From Triatoma infestans (Eukaryota > Arthropoda > Insecta > Hemiptera > Reduviidae), in assembly GCA_011037195.1 (NCBI GenBank), contig JAAEAF010001591.1, forward strand, positions 57,799-121,798: a stretch of 64,000 bases of DNA, given 5' to 3'. The translations under genes were made by a program, and so were the position numbers. Each line of letters starts with the position of its first letter. Position 1 is the first letter of the stretch. The notes beneath the pieces are model-generated. The model was not told the origin of the DNA, made no database searches, and saw nothing but the letters and a program-made list of their open reading frames with translations. Shown in pieces: positions 10,166 through 23,600 of the stretch.

Positions 10166-10784
10166 CGTACGCAAATTCATCATCAGTTTCTTTTTTTAAT
10201 TATTTTTTTTTTTGACCAAAAAAAAAATAAACATATAACTAACGGTTGACAATGAGAATACAAATAAAAAATGTCATCTATAGAAAATACATACAAACTA
10301 ATCCAAATATAAACTTAGCATACCCAGTGCTGGCTAATTACAAGTTACACTGACAACATGTACCATCTTTATAATTTAGTAATTAAAGAACTACACCTCT
10401 TCTTCTTCTTCTTCGTCTTCTTGTCTGTATTAATAAACAAATTTACATTCCTCTATAGTCTCCTCAAGGCGTCGTCATAAAAAATAAAAAAATAAAGAAT
10501 TGATTATTTTGACCTCTTTCATGTCGTTGCTATTTTGTCATTTTTCTGCACGCATTTTTGTTTACCTTTTTATTTCAATTTTATTCTTTAATTTTGTTAT
10601 TTAAAAAAAATATTTCAAAAATTGTTCTTAGGTTGATACTTCCTCATATCATTTCGAAAGAATTCGAAATATAAGTTGAGGGAGTAAAAACATAGGTTTA
10701 TCAACTATATTTGGTTTGTTAATGTTCTAACCTGGTGTAATCTGCTATTGTTGTTAGAAATCTCATTGCTATGATGAAAATATA
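10166..10784. other. AT-rich non-coding DNA
   Basis: I see no gene. A TTC-rich tract (TCTTC repeats) lies at 10397-10420; the rest is T- and A-rich without recognisable motifs. Confidence 0.5.
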
Positions 10785-11801
10785 TTGTGAAACATTCACA
10801 CGACTTGTTGCAATATTCACACAACTCTGTTTTTGTACAGATTTTCTTAAAAGTAAGAATTTCCCTTAACTGCCATTAAATGGTGGAATCGTAATACTAC
10901 AGAATGCTACTAAAAAGGTTAGATTAACGTTTAACTCCCTTCATTTAACACCCACTAATATTAATATTTCAGGTAAAAGTCAAAGATATATGTGTATATA
11001 AGTTGAGTATATTGTTTTCAAAGACATCGCGGAAATTCACAAAACCTATTCCAAAATTTGGCATCACTTCTGGTTACGTTCTTAATCGACTTTCTTCAAC
11101 CTTAGCAATTTGTAAATATATTTAATTCTCCACTGTATTATATATGTACTAAGTGAAGACGATTACAGTATTCTGAAAATAGCATCTTTAGAAAGCCTGC
11201 GCTCACCTTCCTCCCTTGGAATCCTCACAAATCAATTTTCTAGTAAAAAATGTTTACACCTAATCAAAGTAAAGGGTGGGGCCGCTATTTTAATTGAAAC
11301 TGTTATACATGAAAGTTATATTGTATCATAACTTAAATTAGTATACCAACATTGGAGAACCACAGCACGGCACAAATTTGCCATTTTATCGCATATTATA
11401 TTGCGTACGGAATAAAACGTCCATTAAATGTCTCTCCATCCATTAGTATATGAAGTTTAAAGAAAATCGTTGGAGCTGATTTCAAGAAAATCGCCAAAAA
11501 GTGAAAAACAAAAACATTCAGTAAAGTCGCATTTTCGTTTTTTTGGATTTTGCCCAAAATCTTCATGATTGATGCGATGGTAGTAAGTAGTACTTGAACG
11601 GAAAACCAAATTTAACCTTCCGGGCCTTTTTGTTTTGAAATATTCTGTTACACACACACACACCGACCTATCGCTAAAAACATTTTTTTTTTCGTATTCA
11701 AGCGGTCCCAAAAACATGTCCCAAACATTTCCGGTGAAAACCCAATTTCAAAAATCTGGCACGATCGCAATACTTCCTCTTACTAGGGGAAAGAGAAATT
11801 G
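10785..11801 (+). repeat. Family K copy, full span, diverged
   Basis: Starts with TGTGAAACATTCACACGACT and ends CGCAATACTTCCTCTTACTA plus GGGGAAAGAGAAATT, spanning the usual unit of about 1 kb. The right 350 bp (from 11450) is well preserved: GAAAATCGTTGGAGC, GGATTTTGCCC, a CA tract at 11650-11663 and GACACGATCGCAATAC-type end. The left part is diverged. Confidence 0.7.
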
Positions 11802-12241
11802 AAAAGGAGATAGGGGACTACGAATTCAGTAATTGCAATCCAGAGTTTTTTTAGGTTAACCTAGGCACCTACCAGGTGTGGATCTTTCGAAGAACCTACT
11901 CTGATTCTTAAATTTCTCAGGGAAATTCACCTGGATGGATTGTTATAACATAAGATGTCTGTGGGAGACAGTAAGGAGGTATTATAATAGACTTCTTCTT
12001 TTCACTACCCTTTAAAAAAAAAGGAACTTTTAAGAAATTCAAAAAAATAAAATATTCTGGAGAATGGTTTAAATTTACCCAATCTTATTGATTTAGCAGA
12101 TAATTAATTATCCCCTCTGTTAATTGCTTATTACTAGGAAGCAATAATTAAATAAACATAACAAACTTTTACTTATAATGATCCTAAAACAAGTTCCAGC
12201 ATTTGTTATTATATAAATTTTTAATTCAAAAGCTGTCATTT
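11802..12241. other. Non-coding DNA
   Basis: No gene, tRNA or known repeat landmark is seen. Confidence 0.5.
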
Positions 12242-12922
12242 TACTTTCTCGTCGTACTCCTAGTAAGACGAGTTTTCATATTGGAAATACGCGTTTTGAG
12301 GTCCCCTGAATCCAAATAAAAAGTTGTTTTTAAAAAATAGCCTTGTGTGTGTGTGTGTGTGTGTGTATATGTGAACAGCATAGCTTAAAAAACGAAAAAT
12401 CGCAGAAAGTTCAAACTTGATATTCAAACTAAAGTTATCTGTCAAAATTCCTCACCCGGAAGTACCACTTTATTGAATGTTTTTTTTTCATTTTTGCGAT
12501 TTTCTCAAAAATGGCTCCTACGATTTTTTTTAAACTTTTTTTTATCTACTACACATACAAAGAGTTACAACTTTTATTTGAATCATTTCTCCGAGTAAAG
12601 TCATTTATAAGGTGGCTTTTGAAGGGGGGATAGGATTATGTTTAACTCTAAAGTGCTATCTTAGTTGATTATACAATTTCTACCAACTAAACAAAATTAA
12701 TTAGAAATAAATAGATTATCCAAATTGCCGAGTTTAAAAAAAATTAGTAAACCGGAAGTGCGTTTTTACTGAACAGTTTTTTTTCAGTCTTCGCGATTTT
12801 CTCCACAAAAACACCGACGAATTTTATTAAATTTGGTAAAATAACTATAAAATTTCAATTTCGGAAACTGCAGTAAGAGAAAGTTGTGTGAGTGTTTTAA
12901 ACCAGATTTTTTTATTTTTAGA
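12242..12922 (-). repeat. Family K copy, reverse, one subrepeat shorter
   Basis: Opens with ACTTTCTCGTCGTACTCC and closes with GTAAGAGAAAGTTGTGTGAG then TGTTTTAAACCAGATTTTTT, both family ends in reverse orientation. At 680 bp it is about 300 bp shorter than the copies at 1115 and 43105, which matches loss of one internal subrepeat. It contains a (TG)n tract at 12343-12366. Confidence 0.75.
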
Positions 12923-13941
12923 AAATTAGAGATTTCGAGGGGGGAAAACTTGCATTCAATGTGATGTACGGTTATTACTGTATCATAGAAAGAAATCTTT
13001 ACAACAATCCTGCTTTAAAATACTGACTCAGCAATATTTAACTATTTAGTTTACTATGATTAAAGATGGCTTACTTTTCTTTCAGTTGCTCTATTGTTCA
13101 AGATTTATAAAAATTATTTGTTTCTCTGTAGTTATATTTTATAAAAAACAAAAAACTGCATAAACAATAGTTGTAAAACACGAGGTAATATGTTTTATTA
13201 TTGTAATATAACTGGGATTATTTCATTGTATGTTAGTAATTAGATACGTTGATACGTTGACGTCTAACAGACCTTAGTTCCGGAAACCCCCTTGGATGGT
13301 CAGGGTCATCACTTTAGTTAGTTAGTTAGAGATAGCTCACCTAAATTACTTTTTTCTCAACAGTACCCGGTTCTCACCACTATTATTAACTAACTCTAAC
13401 TACTGTGAGAATTTTTTGTTTTGTACTTAGTTATTTTTTTTTTTTTATAATGTAAAGTTTTTTTTATTTATTTTTCTTCTTTTTTTTTTATCTGTAAAAC
13501 TACAAATATACAGACAAAATAGGACAAAGGGAAGTTAAGATAGTATTCGTCATTGATTATCTTTTAGAAGGCGGTCGGTCGCTTTTGTAGAATACTAGTG
13601 TACACTATTTAGGTCACAACAGTCCTAAAGCTTCGACTACTTCCAGCAATAATGCCTGTGCGCTAGAATTCACTTGTAATTTATTCTGTTTTCATAACTA
13701 GGGAGAAAATCTTTGAGGATTAAAACATAAATTTATGTTCATTTTGTTTTCACATATTTAATGTTTGAATATATAATTTACTAGATTAGAAGTTGCAGAC
13801 TTTTCAAGTCATTGATCCATTTACAAAAAAAAAAAAAATTGTTTTCCTTCCGACCACCGCCTCAATAAATTTAATTTCAAAATTAACATTATATAATTTG
13901 TAAATTCAAGTTTCAAAATTTAACTTTATTAATTTTATATT
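12923..13941. other. AT-rich non-coding DNA
   Basis: I see no gene. The stretch has T-rich runs near 13430-13490 and a TTAG repeat (TTAGTTAGTTAGTTAG) near 13316-13330, too short to be telomeric in meaning. Confidence 0.5.
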
Positions 13942-15660
13942 CTCTTACTAGCGTAAGGGAAAGTATTATGATTGTCTAGATTTTCAAAAATCTTGTTTTC
14001 ACTGGAAATAGATGTAGCGAGGTCACCTGAATAAGAAAATCTATTTTTGGGGAATGCTCAGATTTCTTCTTCTTTTTATTTCCAGTTTCCCTATTTTCTC
14101 ATAAACGGTTCCACAGTTTTTTCTTTAAATTGCTCAAAAAAAAACTAGCTCTACACACAAATAGCAGATCTGTTACATTTTTTACTTTTTTTTGCTCCTA
14201 GTAAGAGGCTTCCTGCGAATTTTCGTTATTAAGATATTCTGTTAAAAAAAAATACATACACACACACACACACACACACATACATAATACAGGAGACCTC
14301 AAACTTATATTTCCGGTGAAACGTCAATTTCGAAAATTTGACACGATTGCAATACTTCTTCGTCTTACTAGTAGTTAAAGGCCAGTCATGATTGGATCTG
14401 ACAAAGTTTTCAAGCAAAATCCATCAACCGGAAGCGCTATTTTCTTAAAAAACGGCTTCAACGCTTTTCTTTAAACTTTGTATATTGTCTATCACTTTTA
14501 TTTGTAACATTTTCTTGGGGAAATTGATGTTTTTTGAAGGTGGTGGCGGAATAGTAGCGTTGTTATACATTCCTCTAAAGTACCATTTCAGTATAATATA
14601 TTGTAACATGATTTGTATTGGGGGGGGGGTAAAAGAAATATGTTAATTAATAATTAATTATGATAATTCTTAATTGAAATCTTCTCTGAAGGGATTTCGT
14701 GAGGTCTGTGTTTATACAGAAGTTGGAGAGGATGAAAAAACAACTAAATATATTAAACATTCAAAATATATAATTAAAATAAACAGCATATATCAAAAAT
14801 TAATAAATACAATATTGAGATACAACAACATCAGTGTCTTATCATTTAGGAGAACAACTGCTTTTTATAAAACTTAAATATTTCCTACTTGAAGAATGTT
14901 GGGTTTCTCGTAGCACTTGCACCACTCACTACTGTAACATGGCCTTTTCTAATGACCGACTTCACTCTTTTTATGGTACAAATTTTAAGTGAGAAGAGGG
15001 AAATTCCCTTTGTCTGAAATATATGTAGTGATAGGGGTAGGCCAGGTATCTCTGATTCAACTAACTGTTTCTTTTGTGCCTTCCAACCTTCAAAAAACCC
15101 AAATTTATAAATATATACATCGGAAAAATTCCTTACTTAACAATCATAAAATATATAACAAGAATATATTTCGATACGATTTACATTTATTAATTCGCCC
15201 AAAGATTTACACATTACAATATGGTTTTTGCCACCACCTCCATAATATTGCAAGTATTGATGAAATTCCAAATTTGAAGAAAATTGGTTAATCGGAAGTG
15301 CGATTTACTGAGTAGGTTTTTGATTTTTTTTATGAAAATTTGTCGATAATGGCTACAATGATTTCTTTCTTTTAATTTGGTATGATGGCTGAACAGATAA
15401 AATCGTATTATTTTTGTTTGAAACATTTTTCCGAAAACATTTGTTTTCTGAGGGGTTTCGGCGGGTCTTGTCAGTAAGGCTTCCGCATAAGTCCGCTCAG
15501 GTATACAAACATAACACCTCTAACACCATTTTTATGGCAAGTCCCAGTTAAACACTATAAACGTTTGCAAATTTTTGAAGAATATTTGGTTAGTTAAATT
15601 GTTATAGTTGAGTGAAAGTCGTGTGAGTGTTTCACATCAGAATTTCTTTTAGAACATTTT
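13942..15660. repeat. Composite of family K pieces in both orientations
   Basis: A reverse right end lies at 13942-14040. A forward right end lies at 14205-14375, with a (CA)n tract and GACACGATTGCAATACTTC. It is followed directly by reverse K sequence from about 14400 (CCATCAACCGGAAGCGC), continuing in pieces to GTGTGAGTGTTTCACATCAG at 15620-15640. The arrangement needs at least two insertions or rearrangements of K units. Small open frames here (14674-14877, 14989-15291) have no recognisable motif. Confidence 0.6.
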
Positions 15661-16455
15661 TCTTCCCCTACTTCAAAGATCCTGGAGATATTGCAAGTTA
15701 AAGTTTCCATCAGTGTTTTCATTTTTTGTTTCAGCAAAGTTTGTCTGAAATTCGTCTGAAATTTAAAGTACCTAAATTAGGCCAGGTGTATAAATTAATT
15801 TATGTTTAGATTATATACAATTAATTCTATTAATTATATCAGCTTAGACAAAGTTTTCATTCAAAAGCTTTATTTTTGTAAACAACCACTTCTAACATAT
15901 CATTTTTTCTATTGCAACGCCCACGGAGTTAAGAAATATATTTATTATATAAGTGAATTTAAAGTATTGCCTATCTTTACTGGCGACCTTTAGACATCTA
16001 ACTTCCGTTCAAGTGTCCGTAGGACGGAGGCGTTTAGCCAGTATACTTTACTGTAATTATTACTCATCCAAGGCTAAGTAAGGACTGGGAATCAAATCCA
16101 GTATCCCACTGTTACCACGCATATCTCCGTTTATTTTTATTATAATATTTTAATTAATTAAGTAAAGAAAAAAAGAACAAGATAAAGACAAGGAGAAACT
16201 CTCTGCTATCGTGGCGCCCATAAAATATTTATTAATATGGATTTGTATCTTCAAAATAAAATATTAACAACTTTAGATCATTTTTCCTTCTCAACAATTG
16301 TTTAAATAATTAATCATGGCCACAAATATAAATCAATATCCTTTTGAATCAAATCTTTTGTTTATAAAATATTAACAATGTTTAAGTAGATTTTTATCAA
16401 GTAGTTTAAATGGGTATAAATTTTTATTATAAACAAAACAAAAAATTTTAATAAT
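15661..16455. other. AT-rich non-coding DNA
   Basis: No gene is seen. A 50-bp stretch less AT-rich than the rest near 16000-16110 has no recognisable structure. Confidence 0.5.
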
Positions 16456-17270
16456 ATACACTCAGCCACAAAAATTGGGGCACTTAAGTTTTTTCATTAA
16501 TAAATAACATTTATAGCAGGCAATCTAATTTTAAATCAATTCGCTAGATAAATAATACATTATAGTGTTAATTGTTTTACACTAACTCTTGATTTGGATT
16601 GATGTGAAAAATAAAAATGGAAAATAAAACGAAAAAATTAAAAATAGTTTTAAAAAAAACTTTGTTTTTTTAATTTTTCTCACCTCCTAGAACTTGGTAT
16701 TGCTATCTCTGGCATACAAGGACCCTGATACGGCGGGGTATCGATGCAATCATGTTTGGAATGGGTGTCTTATCGACGCCGTCCCATTTTTCTTGCAGGT
16801 CAGTGCGGAACTGTTGCAGAGAAGTTGGAGGCTGATCACGAGCTCTAACATGCCTCTTCAGCTTGTAACAGATATTCTGTAGGATTCATGTACGGAGAAC
16901 GTGCAGACCAATCGATCATATTTGTGGCCGATTTCCTCCAAAAAGCGGGTGGGCAAATGTGTGCAGTCTGGCATTGTCATGCATTAGCGTGAAACTGCCC
17001 CCCCCCCCCCAATAAATGGAGCAAAAAGTATTGAATGCCACCAGAAGAAGTTCCAACATATCTCTTAGCGCCATTTTCAACAACAATTAATTAACTCTGG
17101 CCTCCAAACTTGTCTCTTCCTCACTATAATTGATTATCGTTGAAAAGAAGACTTCCGCTAGTATAGTGCATAGAATGAAGCGCTCCCCTACTTCACCACA
17201 CACGAATTCGATCGTCTGAAGAATATCACAAAATTGCAATTCATCTGTTTTTATAACGTCACTTCTATTT
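16456..17270 (-). mobile_element. Degraded Tc1/mariner-type transposon
   Basis: The low-coordinate end has a Tc1-like terminus, TACACTCAGCCACAAAAATT (16458-16477). Minus-strand translation with frameshifts gives LMHDNARLHT near 16980, DWSARSPYMNPTEYL near 16895-16850, then VRARDQPPTSLQQFRTDL-like sequence and a C-terminal SIPRRIRVLV near 16725: the usual catalytic-core order of Tc1 DD34E transposases. The (D)N-HT and NP-E motifs are visible. A C12 run at 16989-17000 and several stops make it dead. The distal terminal repeat is missing at about 17270, so the element is truncated. Confidence 0.8.
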
Positions 17271-18012
17271 GACTGATCATAGCTGGGTTGTTACAGGTAC
17301 GGGAGGGGGAAATACCCACCCTAGAACCCTCCAGGATTCTGGGTTTCCTTAGGGAGCCCAACTTGGAGAGGGTGCTGTAGATGAGCAAGCTGACCTAAGG
17401 CAGCAGAAGAGTTATAATACATCAACTGATGGTCACAGAATATAAACCCTCAAAAAAAAAATTGAATGATTAGTTGGTCCACCTTTAGTTTTTTTTTATG
17501 TAATTTTTTCTTGAGAAAGACAGTATCATTATTACACACGATATGGCCGATTGAATTTTGTTTAAAATTGCAAAATAACAGATACCGAACATTTGAATAA
17601 TAGCGATAAATTGCTGCACAAACAAATAAGTAGCTGTTAGCGAAGACTAGCGGACAGTTTCACTACTAAATTCTACTCTGGCGGCCATATCTTTAATTGT
17701 ATATAAGTAAAGTATCTATAGATTTTTTTTCTTGATTGTAGGATATTTTTTGCCCTGATTAGCAATAAATAAGGACAATATGGATGATATTGTATTTCTT
17801 TTGTTAACATGTTTTTTTTTGTACGTATATTATTATTTTCTTATATACTTAGATGGAAATAGATGCGTTATGCTTTCACAGTTTCATATAAAGAAAGTAG
17901 CTGGAGATCTTTGACTCATACAAACTTGCATTAGAATTATATTACCGTTTACCGTTTTACCAAAACAATACAACATAGTTTGATCACTAAGTATATGATA
18001 TTTTTGTTTTAG
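17271..18012. other. Intron sequence upstream of spire exon
   Basis: Non-coding. A less AT-rich patch (17285-17420) may be the tail of another old insert. The last bases before 18013 (TTTTTGTTTTAG) form a normal polypyrimidine tract and acceptor. Confidence 0.5.
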
Positions 18013-18122
18013 GAGAAGGACGACAACATAATGAGACTGATGATGAAGGTATTGAAAGAGATTCCGGCGAAGGAGAAGAGGAAAGAGTTTCACCCTATTT
18101 CAGTCTTGCTTTAGTACAACAG
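18013..18122 (+). CDS. spire: spire internal exon: acidic linker of the KIND domain
   Basis: This 110-bp exon encodes 36 full codons after a split first codon (two bases GA here, one base from an upstream exon). The translation includes DDEGIERDSGEGEEERVS then ending in a FSLALVQQ segment. The Asp/Glu-rich DEG block before a helix is typical of the disordered loop in Spire KIND domains, in the same place in fly and human proteins (known family feature, from memory). Borders: acceptor TTTTGTTTTAG, donor CAG|GTAATC, ending in phase 0, which fits the next exon. On its own the exon is weakly diagnostic; the phase match and position 7 kb before the next KIND exon carry the call. Spire nucleates actin together with formins that bind KIND. 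Confidence 0.75.
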
Positions 18123-19189
18123 GTAATCATTTATTATGATTTTTATCTGATTATTGTTTACAGATCTTTTTTTTTTTAGATACATGTAAAGGGTTCATTG
18201 TTTAGCTTCTGACAAAAGAACATTGACAAATCATATTTCAATTTGTTGTTGCATATTCCATCTTTTATATGTAAAATACATTGAAATGATCCTTAGATCT
18301 TTTACTTTAAATCAAGCCTTGAGTAAAGGCATTGTGTAACCTTATGTGTAAATTAAGTATCAGTCTAGAGAATTTCTTTGCATAAAATTTTATAATAGAA
18401 TATTTATAATTCTGAAGTTAACGATGCATTCAAATAGTTTTTGTTTCATAAAAGTATTTATACTAGAAAACACTATTACATTATAAAATGAAATAAGAAG
18501 GTTGATCATAATATTTTAGTTTCTTTTTTTTAGTTTTGTGCTCCATTCTACCCTTAGGCCTAGTGACGGGTTGTAGTTATTATAGTTAGTGGGAGTTTAA
18601 AGGACTTTAATAAGTTACAACTTGTAGTTGGAGTTAGAGGGAGATCGTCAACAATAAAACAACCAGAACAACTGAAGTACCTTCTTTCTAGCCGAAAGGC
18701 GAATCGAGTGACGGTCTACGCGTGTCCACAATCACCATACATTCTCTCACAACAGGTTTATCTGCATATACCCTTTATATATGTATATAAAAGGTTCTAC
18801 CTGACCCATCTTCACCAAATACCACATCCGGGTGAGACCTATGTCGCCCACGCATTTGTATATTTCATTATTGAGTAGGTTAATGATGGTTGGAGATTTT
18901 TTAACATTTCTTTTCTTATGTGTTAAATCGTGATTTCATTTCTGCCATTCAAACAATTCGAACCGTACTGTTATTCTAAAGATAAAATTTATATGAAAGG
19001 GGCAATATGAACTAGTATAGAAAGCTTTTTTTAAGTAAATCTCCGTATACATTCATTCTATAATATCATTATTCAATCAGTAAGTGCCATAATTTGTATT
19101 AGAAGCCAAATTCCAATTGTACAGTATTTTGTCGCAAAATTGTCGATAAACTTCTATATTTTAATCTTATATAGTAGAAACTGGTGTGA

Positions 19190-19740
19190 GCAACATAAAC
19201 CTAAATTTTATATTCGTAAGCAAGTTCAGATATCTAGGAGTGTTTATGTCTGAAAAAGAACGCGAAACCATTGAAGAAATAAAACCATAAGAATGGCGCA
19301 ACATGCAACAGGTGTTATTTTCTCGCCTGAAACCCTAGAAATTCAGAGGTTTTGACAAGCAGAATTTAAGATTCTCTTATATATAAATCAGTGCATGATT
19401 ACATAAGGATATGAAAGAACATTGGATACATATAAATATGAAATAATATTTCAGAAAAATATATTCGGCAAAATATTTCGATCCTCTCGATCGAGTTTTT
19501 GTGTGTGATTTTTTTTTTTTTTGTGTGATGATATGGAATCCGTTAAGATGGAAAGAATGCCTAAAAGCACGTGAATGGGAAAGAGCTTTGCAGGAGAATG
19601 GAAGACCTTTTACTCTATTGTTGGGTGATGTGAAAGAGGTTTTCAGAAAATGGATATTAGAATGATGCGAAGGCAAGTGCAGGATTCACAAGTTGTGGAA
19701 GTATACTACAGCACCTGAAAAGAATCGGTATTTGTTTTAA
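19190..19740 (+). mobile_element. Probable LINE remnant (post-RT region)
   Basis: In one frame 19213-19290 reads KFRYLGVFMSEKERETIEEI, the SKFKYLGV-type motif that follows the reverse-transcriptase domain in many arthropod LINEs. Scattered pieces after it could be the usual downstream region (IFGKIF near 19470, then RWKECLKAREWERALQENGR near 19548-19610), but frames change repeatedly. I infer a long-dead non-LTR element; the FRYLGV motif is the only firm support. Confidence 0.45.
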
Positions 19741-20403
19741 GTAATTAGGTCAAAACTTTGAAACACACTCTTTAAAAACAAAATTCTCATTTGTTGCCAG
19801 ATTAGTTGAATATTATAAAGCATTATGAAATAAATGGTCAATACCGATATTACTAAGAGAAGTAAACTTTCATTTAAAATAACACATCAGCATATAAATG
19901 CAGATTAAAGTGCCATCATCGATGATTAGTAATACAAAACATAAATAAAGCGGTGAATTATGCATACTCCCAAGCAAACTTTGCTTTGCAAAGCGGATCT
20001 AGCTTCGTAGTCAGATTATTAAATGTTATCGATGGGAAGAAGGAAAAATATTAGAAGTGAAGAAGACATGTTCTTTCATTGAAGTTTATCATCACATTGG
20101 AGTTAACTTCCAGATATCTTACTTGGTTGATAGTATCAGCAAACTTATTATTACAGAATAATATAGGTCATCAATTATTACAGTTATTAAAACCCGGCCA
20201 TCAATACTAGTAAAAAACCATATAATGATTGATTCCTTTGATCATAATTTTTGTTTATATACAAAACTAATGATTATTTTGCTAATATATATATATATAC
20301 ATTCACTTATGGCAGTCTAAATGTATTGTTAACAATTGGATTTATTATCCGTTAAATAAATAAATAATTTGAACATTGCTTACATTCAATTTATGTTCTC
20401 ACG

Positions 20404-20650
20404 CGTTGGTCTAGTGGCTCGCGCGAAAATAAAAGGATTCAATTCCCGTGAGGGCAAAGTTAGTGTTGACCCAGCATCGTGAGGAAAAATGGGAAGCTAC
20501 AAACTGTAGTTTACACCTAGTAGCAAAAGACAGAACTAAACGAGGCGAGGGAATTACGGCGTGCTTACCACACATCCCTCAATTTATCGCCGTCTGGGCA
20601 AGTCTTGGTCCTTAAAGGACTGTTGCGCCCCATAGTTAGGTTCCATTCAA
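20404..20650 (+). mobile_element. SINE-like element, family S2
   Basis: The head has a tRNA-like pair of boxes (GTTGGTCTAGTGGCTCGCGC, then GGATTCAATTCCC 33 bases on). The body continues GAGGCGAGGGAATTACGGCG and GCCGTCTGGGCAAGTCTTGG and ends TGTTGCGCCCCATAG. The reverse complement of the second half matches 32335-32470, so it is a dispersed family. No reading frame is present. Confidence 0.65.
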
Positions 20651-23600
20651 TTTATTAATGTTTAATGTTCTTCTCAAAAGCAACGGCTGATTTTATTAAA
20701 GAAATAATTGTTTTTTTTTCTAGTATTGTGATTGCCACAATTTTGGCCTCAAAATGTTCACACTGCTGGTTTCAGCAAAATGATGAAATAACCTTGATTC
20801 ACGTTGCAATAAAGTATTTAATCTTAATCATTAATTGGCTCAAACATTCAAAAGGATTTTATAAGATTTTTTTTATATACTTTAAAAAAAAAAACCAAAG
20901 GCTAAACTAGTGTTTAGTTATTGCTTGAAAAAGCTGTTGTTAATTTTGCTGGAATCAGTGTTTCATTCCGGTTGTCAAGGCTAATTTTAATTAAACAAAG
21001 ACATAAATAACATGGTCTATTATTTCAAATAAATGAATACTTGGGAAAACACTATCATTTTTGTTAAATTTCCATGTATATATGTTGTCTAATTCAGTTT
21101 CCTATATTATTATATTGATTCAAAGGAAAATTCTTTTAATCCTTTTTTTAATGTTGTTTATTTATTTAATGTTGTTAAATTGAAGTTTATACATATAATT
21201 TGGAATTACCATGAAAATTTAAAAATAAAACTTAAGATTTTAAGAGTATGAAATCTTAACAGAATTTGAATTATAGGCTGCTTTAAAACAAGAGGTTTCA
21301 GGACTAGAAATATAAATACTTACATATAATTTATCACTATTTCAGTTCAATATTAAGCATAGAATTTCTATTAAATCGTTTACTTTATTTAATAGCAAAA
21401 GTTTGGAACAAACTAAATAAAAATAACCTTTTAACATGTAAACAGAATGTGGAATCCAAGACGTTGTACCGTTTTTGATGTTTCATCGTGGGATTTCAAA
21501 CAAACCCCACACAGTTGGTCCATATTTAAGTCGGGACCATATTGTTCAAGGCCAATCTGTTCGGAACCGGTTTTATAAATTAAACAGTGTAACTACAATA
21601 TATTCAATAAATTTGTTTGTTAATAAAACCTCTTCCATAATATAAATATAATGCTAATAAATTTTTGATTATAGTTCATTGTAGTATATTGCAATAGATG
21701 AGTAAATCTCAGTAGAAGTTTAGAAACATTAAGCCCTATAGTGCCCAAGAAATATTTGATGGCAAAGCTTTATTTATGTCGCGAGAGTTAATGCATTCAT
21801 AAAACTAAAAATAAGTCAGATTGCGTATATGACAATGATAAACTTTCAATTGTTGGGCAGCTAATCTCCGATCGACTTGAATATAATATCTGGATTTGTC
21901 TACATCTCTTAGGACCCTCCATTACTAAACAATCTTCATCCTTGTCATTCTGAAATTATAGTCTGTAATTTAAATACATCTAAAAGTTCTGGACGGGGGA
22001 GGGGGGAGATCACAGTACAATCTAAATGGAAAAAAACAGAGTAGGAGAGAAAACCACTCTTATAAGAGTAGGAGAGAAAACCACTTTTAGGCGACAAGAG
22101 GATAAGTGTGGTGTGAGATTACCTTGACATCATGCGTTTCAAAAATTGCAACAACATATTTCTTCTTCAATGATAGAAGTTTTATAATCCTAACCGTCTT
22201 CACTATTGATTTCCAGGTATAATGGTACCGCAATTGATCAGTTGTGGTAAACCTCAATAATTGTTTCACCTTGGACAAACTCGTTATTCAGAAGTCACCT
22301 TGTTTTTCTTATATATTTGTTTTTATTTATTATTTTTAAACGCTCTCATTGGTTATTTAATAATCTTTTTTTCTATTTTTTTTTTAATTTTTTTTTTTAA
22401 ATTTTATTTGTCATTAAAAGTGACTTTATTTAATTTTGAGAACAGTTCCAGTTTCTCTTTTATTTTCTTTGACATCTTCACTAGGTTATTTTGCTTGTTT
22501 TTATTTCTTTCACTTTTCTTCTGTTTTGTTTCTTGGAGTGTATGACAAAAGAATTTGTTAATGGAAAATCCCATTTGTCAATCTTAGTTAAAAAAAAATT
22601 ACTGACTTCTATATGTACCTTACCATTTTTTTTTTGTTGCAGACCGTACGGTTTCAAAACATTAAAACTGTTGAATTTTTAATTTATGGATTTTATTCGA
22701 CTAGGATCATTGGAATGGTTAACATTTTGTTTTTATTTCCTATTCTCCGCAGAATTTACATTTTATGCAGATTTTTTTCCATTTTACCGGTATTTACGGC
22801 TTCAAATTGAAACTAATGGGAGCCATAATAAATTAGAGAGATCATTCTAATGACCCAAGCTAAAAGCTTTATAAGGCAATAATTTTTTATCTTTTAATCA
22901 AACTGTCCGAAAAATTTGGTCTCTTTATTGAGTAATTACGGTTCATGACATCTATTCCAAAATATAAACAACACAGTTTTGCAAGCACAGTTCAATAGAT
23001 ATAATGAAAAATAATACTGCCACCATAAACTGAGTTCATCTGTTTGAGAAGTTATCATCTACCATTCTCCAAAGCTACACTTTCAGAGCAGTAAGGGGTG
23101 AACGTCCCAACCAAAGCGCCCTTTGGGCTTAGTTTTTGGCCGTTGCCTTCTGCAGGCTGGGTGATCAGCCAGTCATAGCACAAGTCTAGTAATAGGCTTA
23201 TTATATAGAAATATTTTTGGCTTAATACCTATATTTTGAAATAGGTAAATCTTAGATGTCATTCTTTGGGGAAAAATAACATCTTTAGGTCACATTCATA
23301 TTCATAGGATGTAACATGATGAATCAATTGTTCTTTTGAAGGAATAATATCGAGTGATGCTGATATTAGTTTGGATATAGTCATGAGACATATTAAGCAA
23401 GACTGTTTCCATGATCTGTGATGCACAGCCTGACTGACACCTATAAAATTCATAGAGAGAAATTACCACAGCTTGTATATTTATGTTTTTATTTGGAAAC
23501 ATACTTGTGAAAACTTTTGTTTGTAACTAAACTAATCATTCTACAGAAATATTTTGTATGAATGAAACTTTTGAGATGAAATAAAACGATCTAAAAAAAA

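Noticed and set aside
13316..13331. Telomeric-type TTAGG repeat
   Set aside because: The unit is TTAG, four copies only, in the middle of intronic DNA.
16694..16882. 62-codon plus-strand frame
   Set aside because: It is the antisense of the Tc1 transposase remnant.
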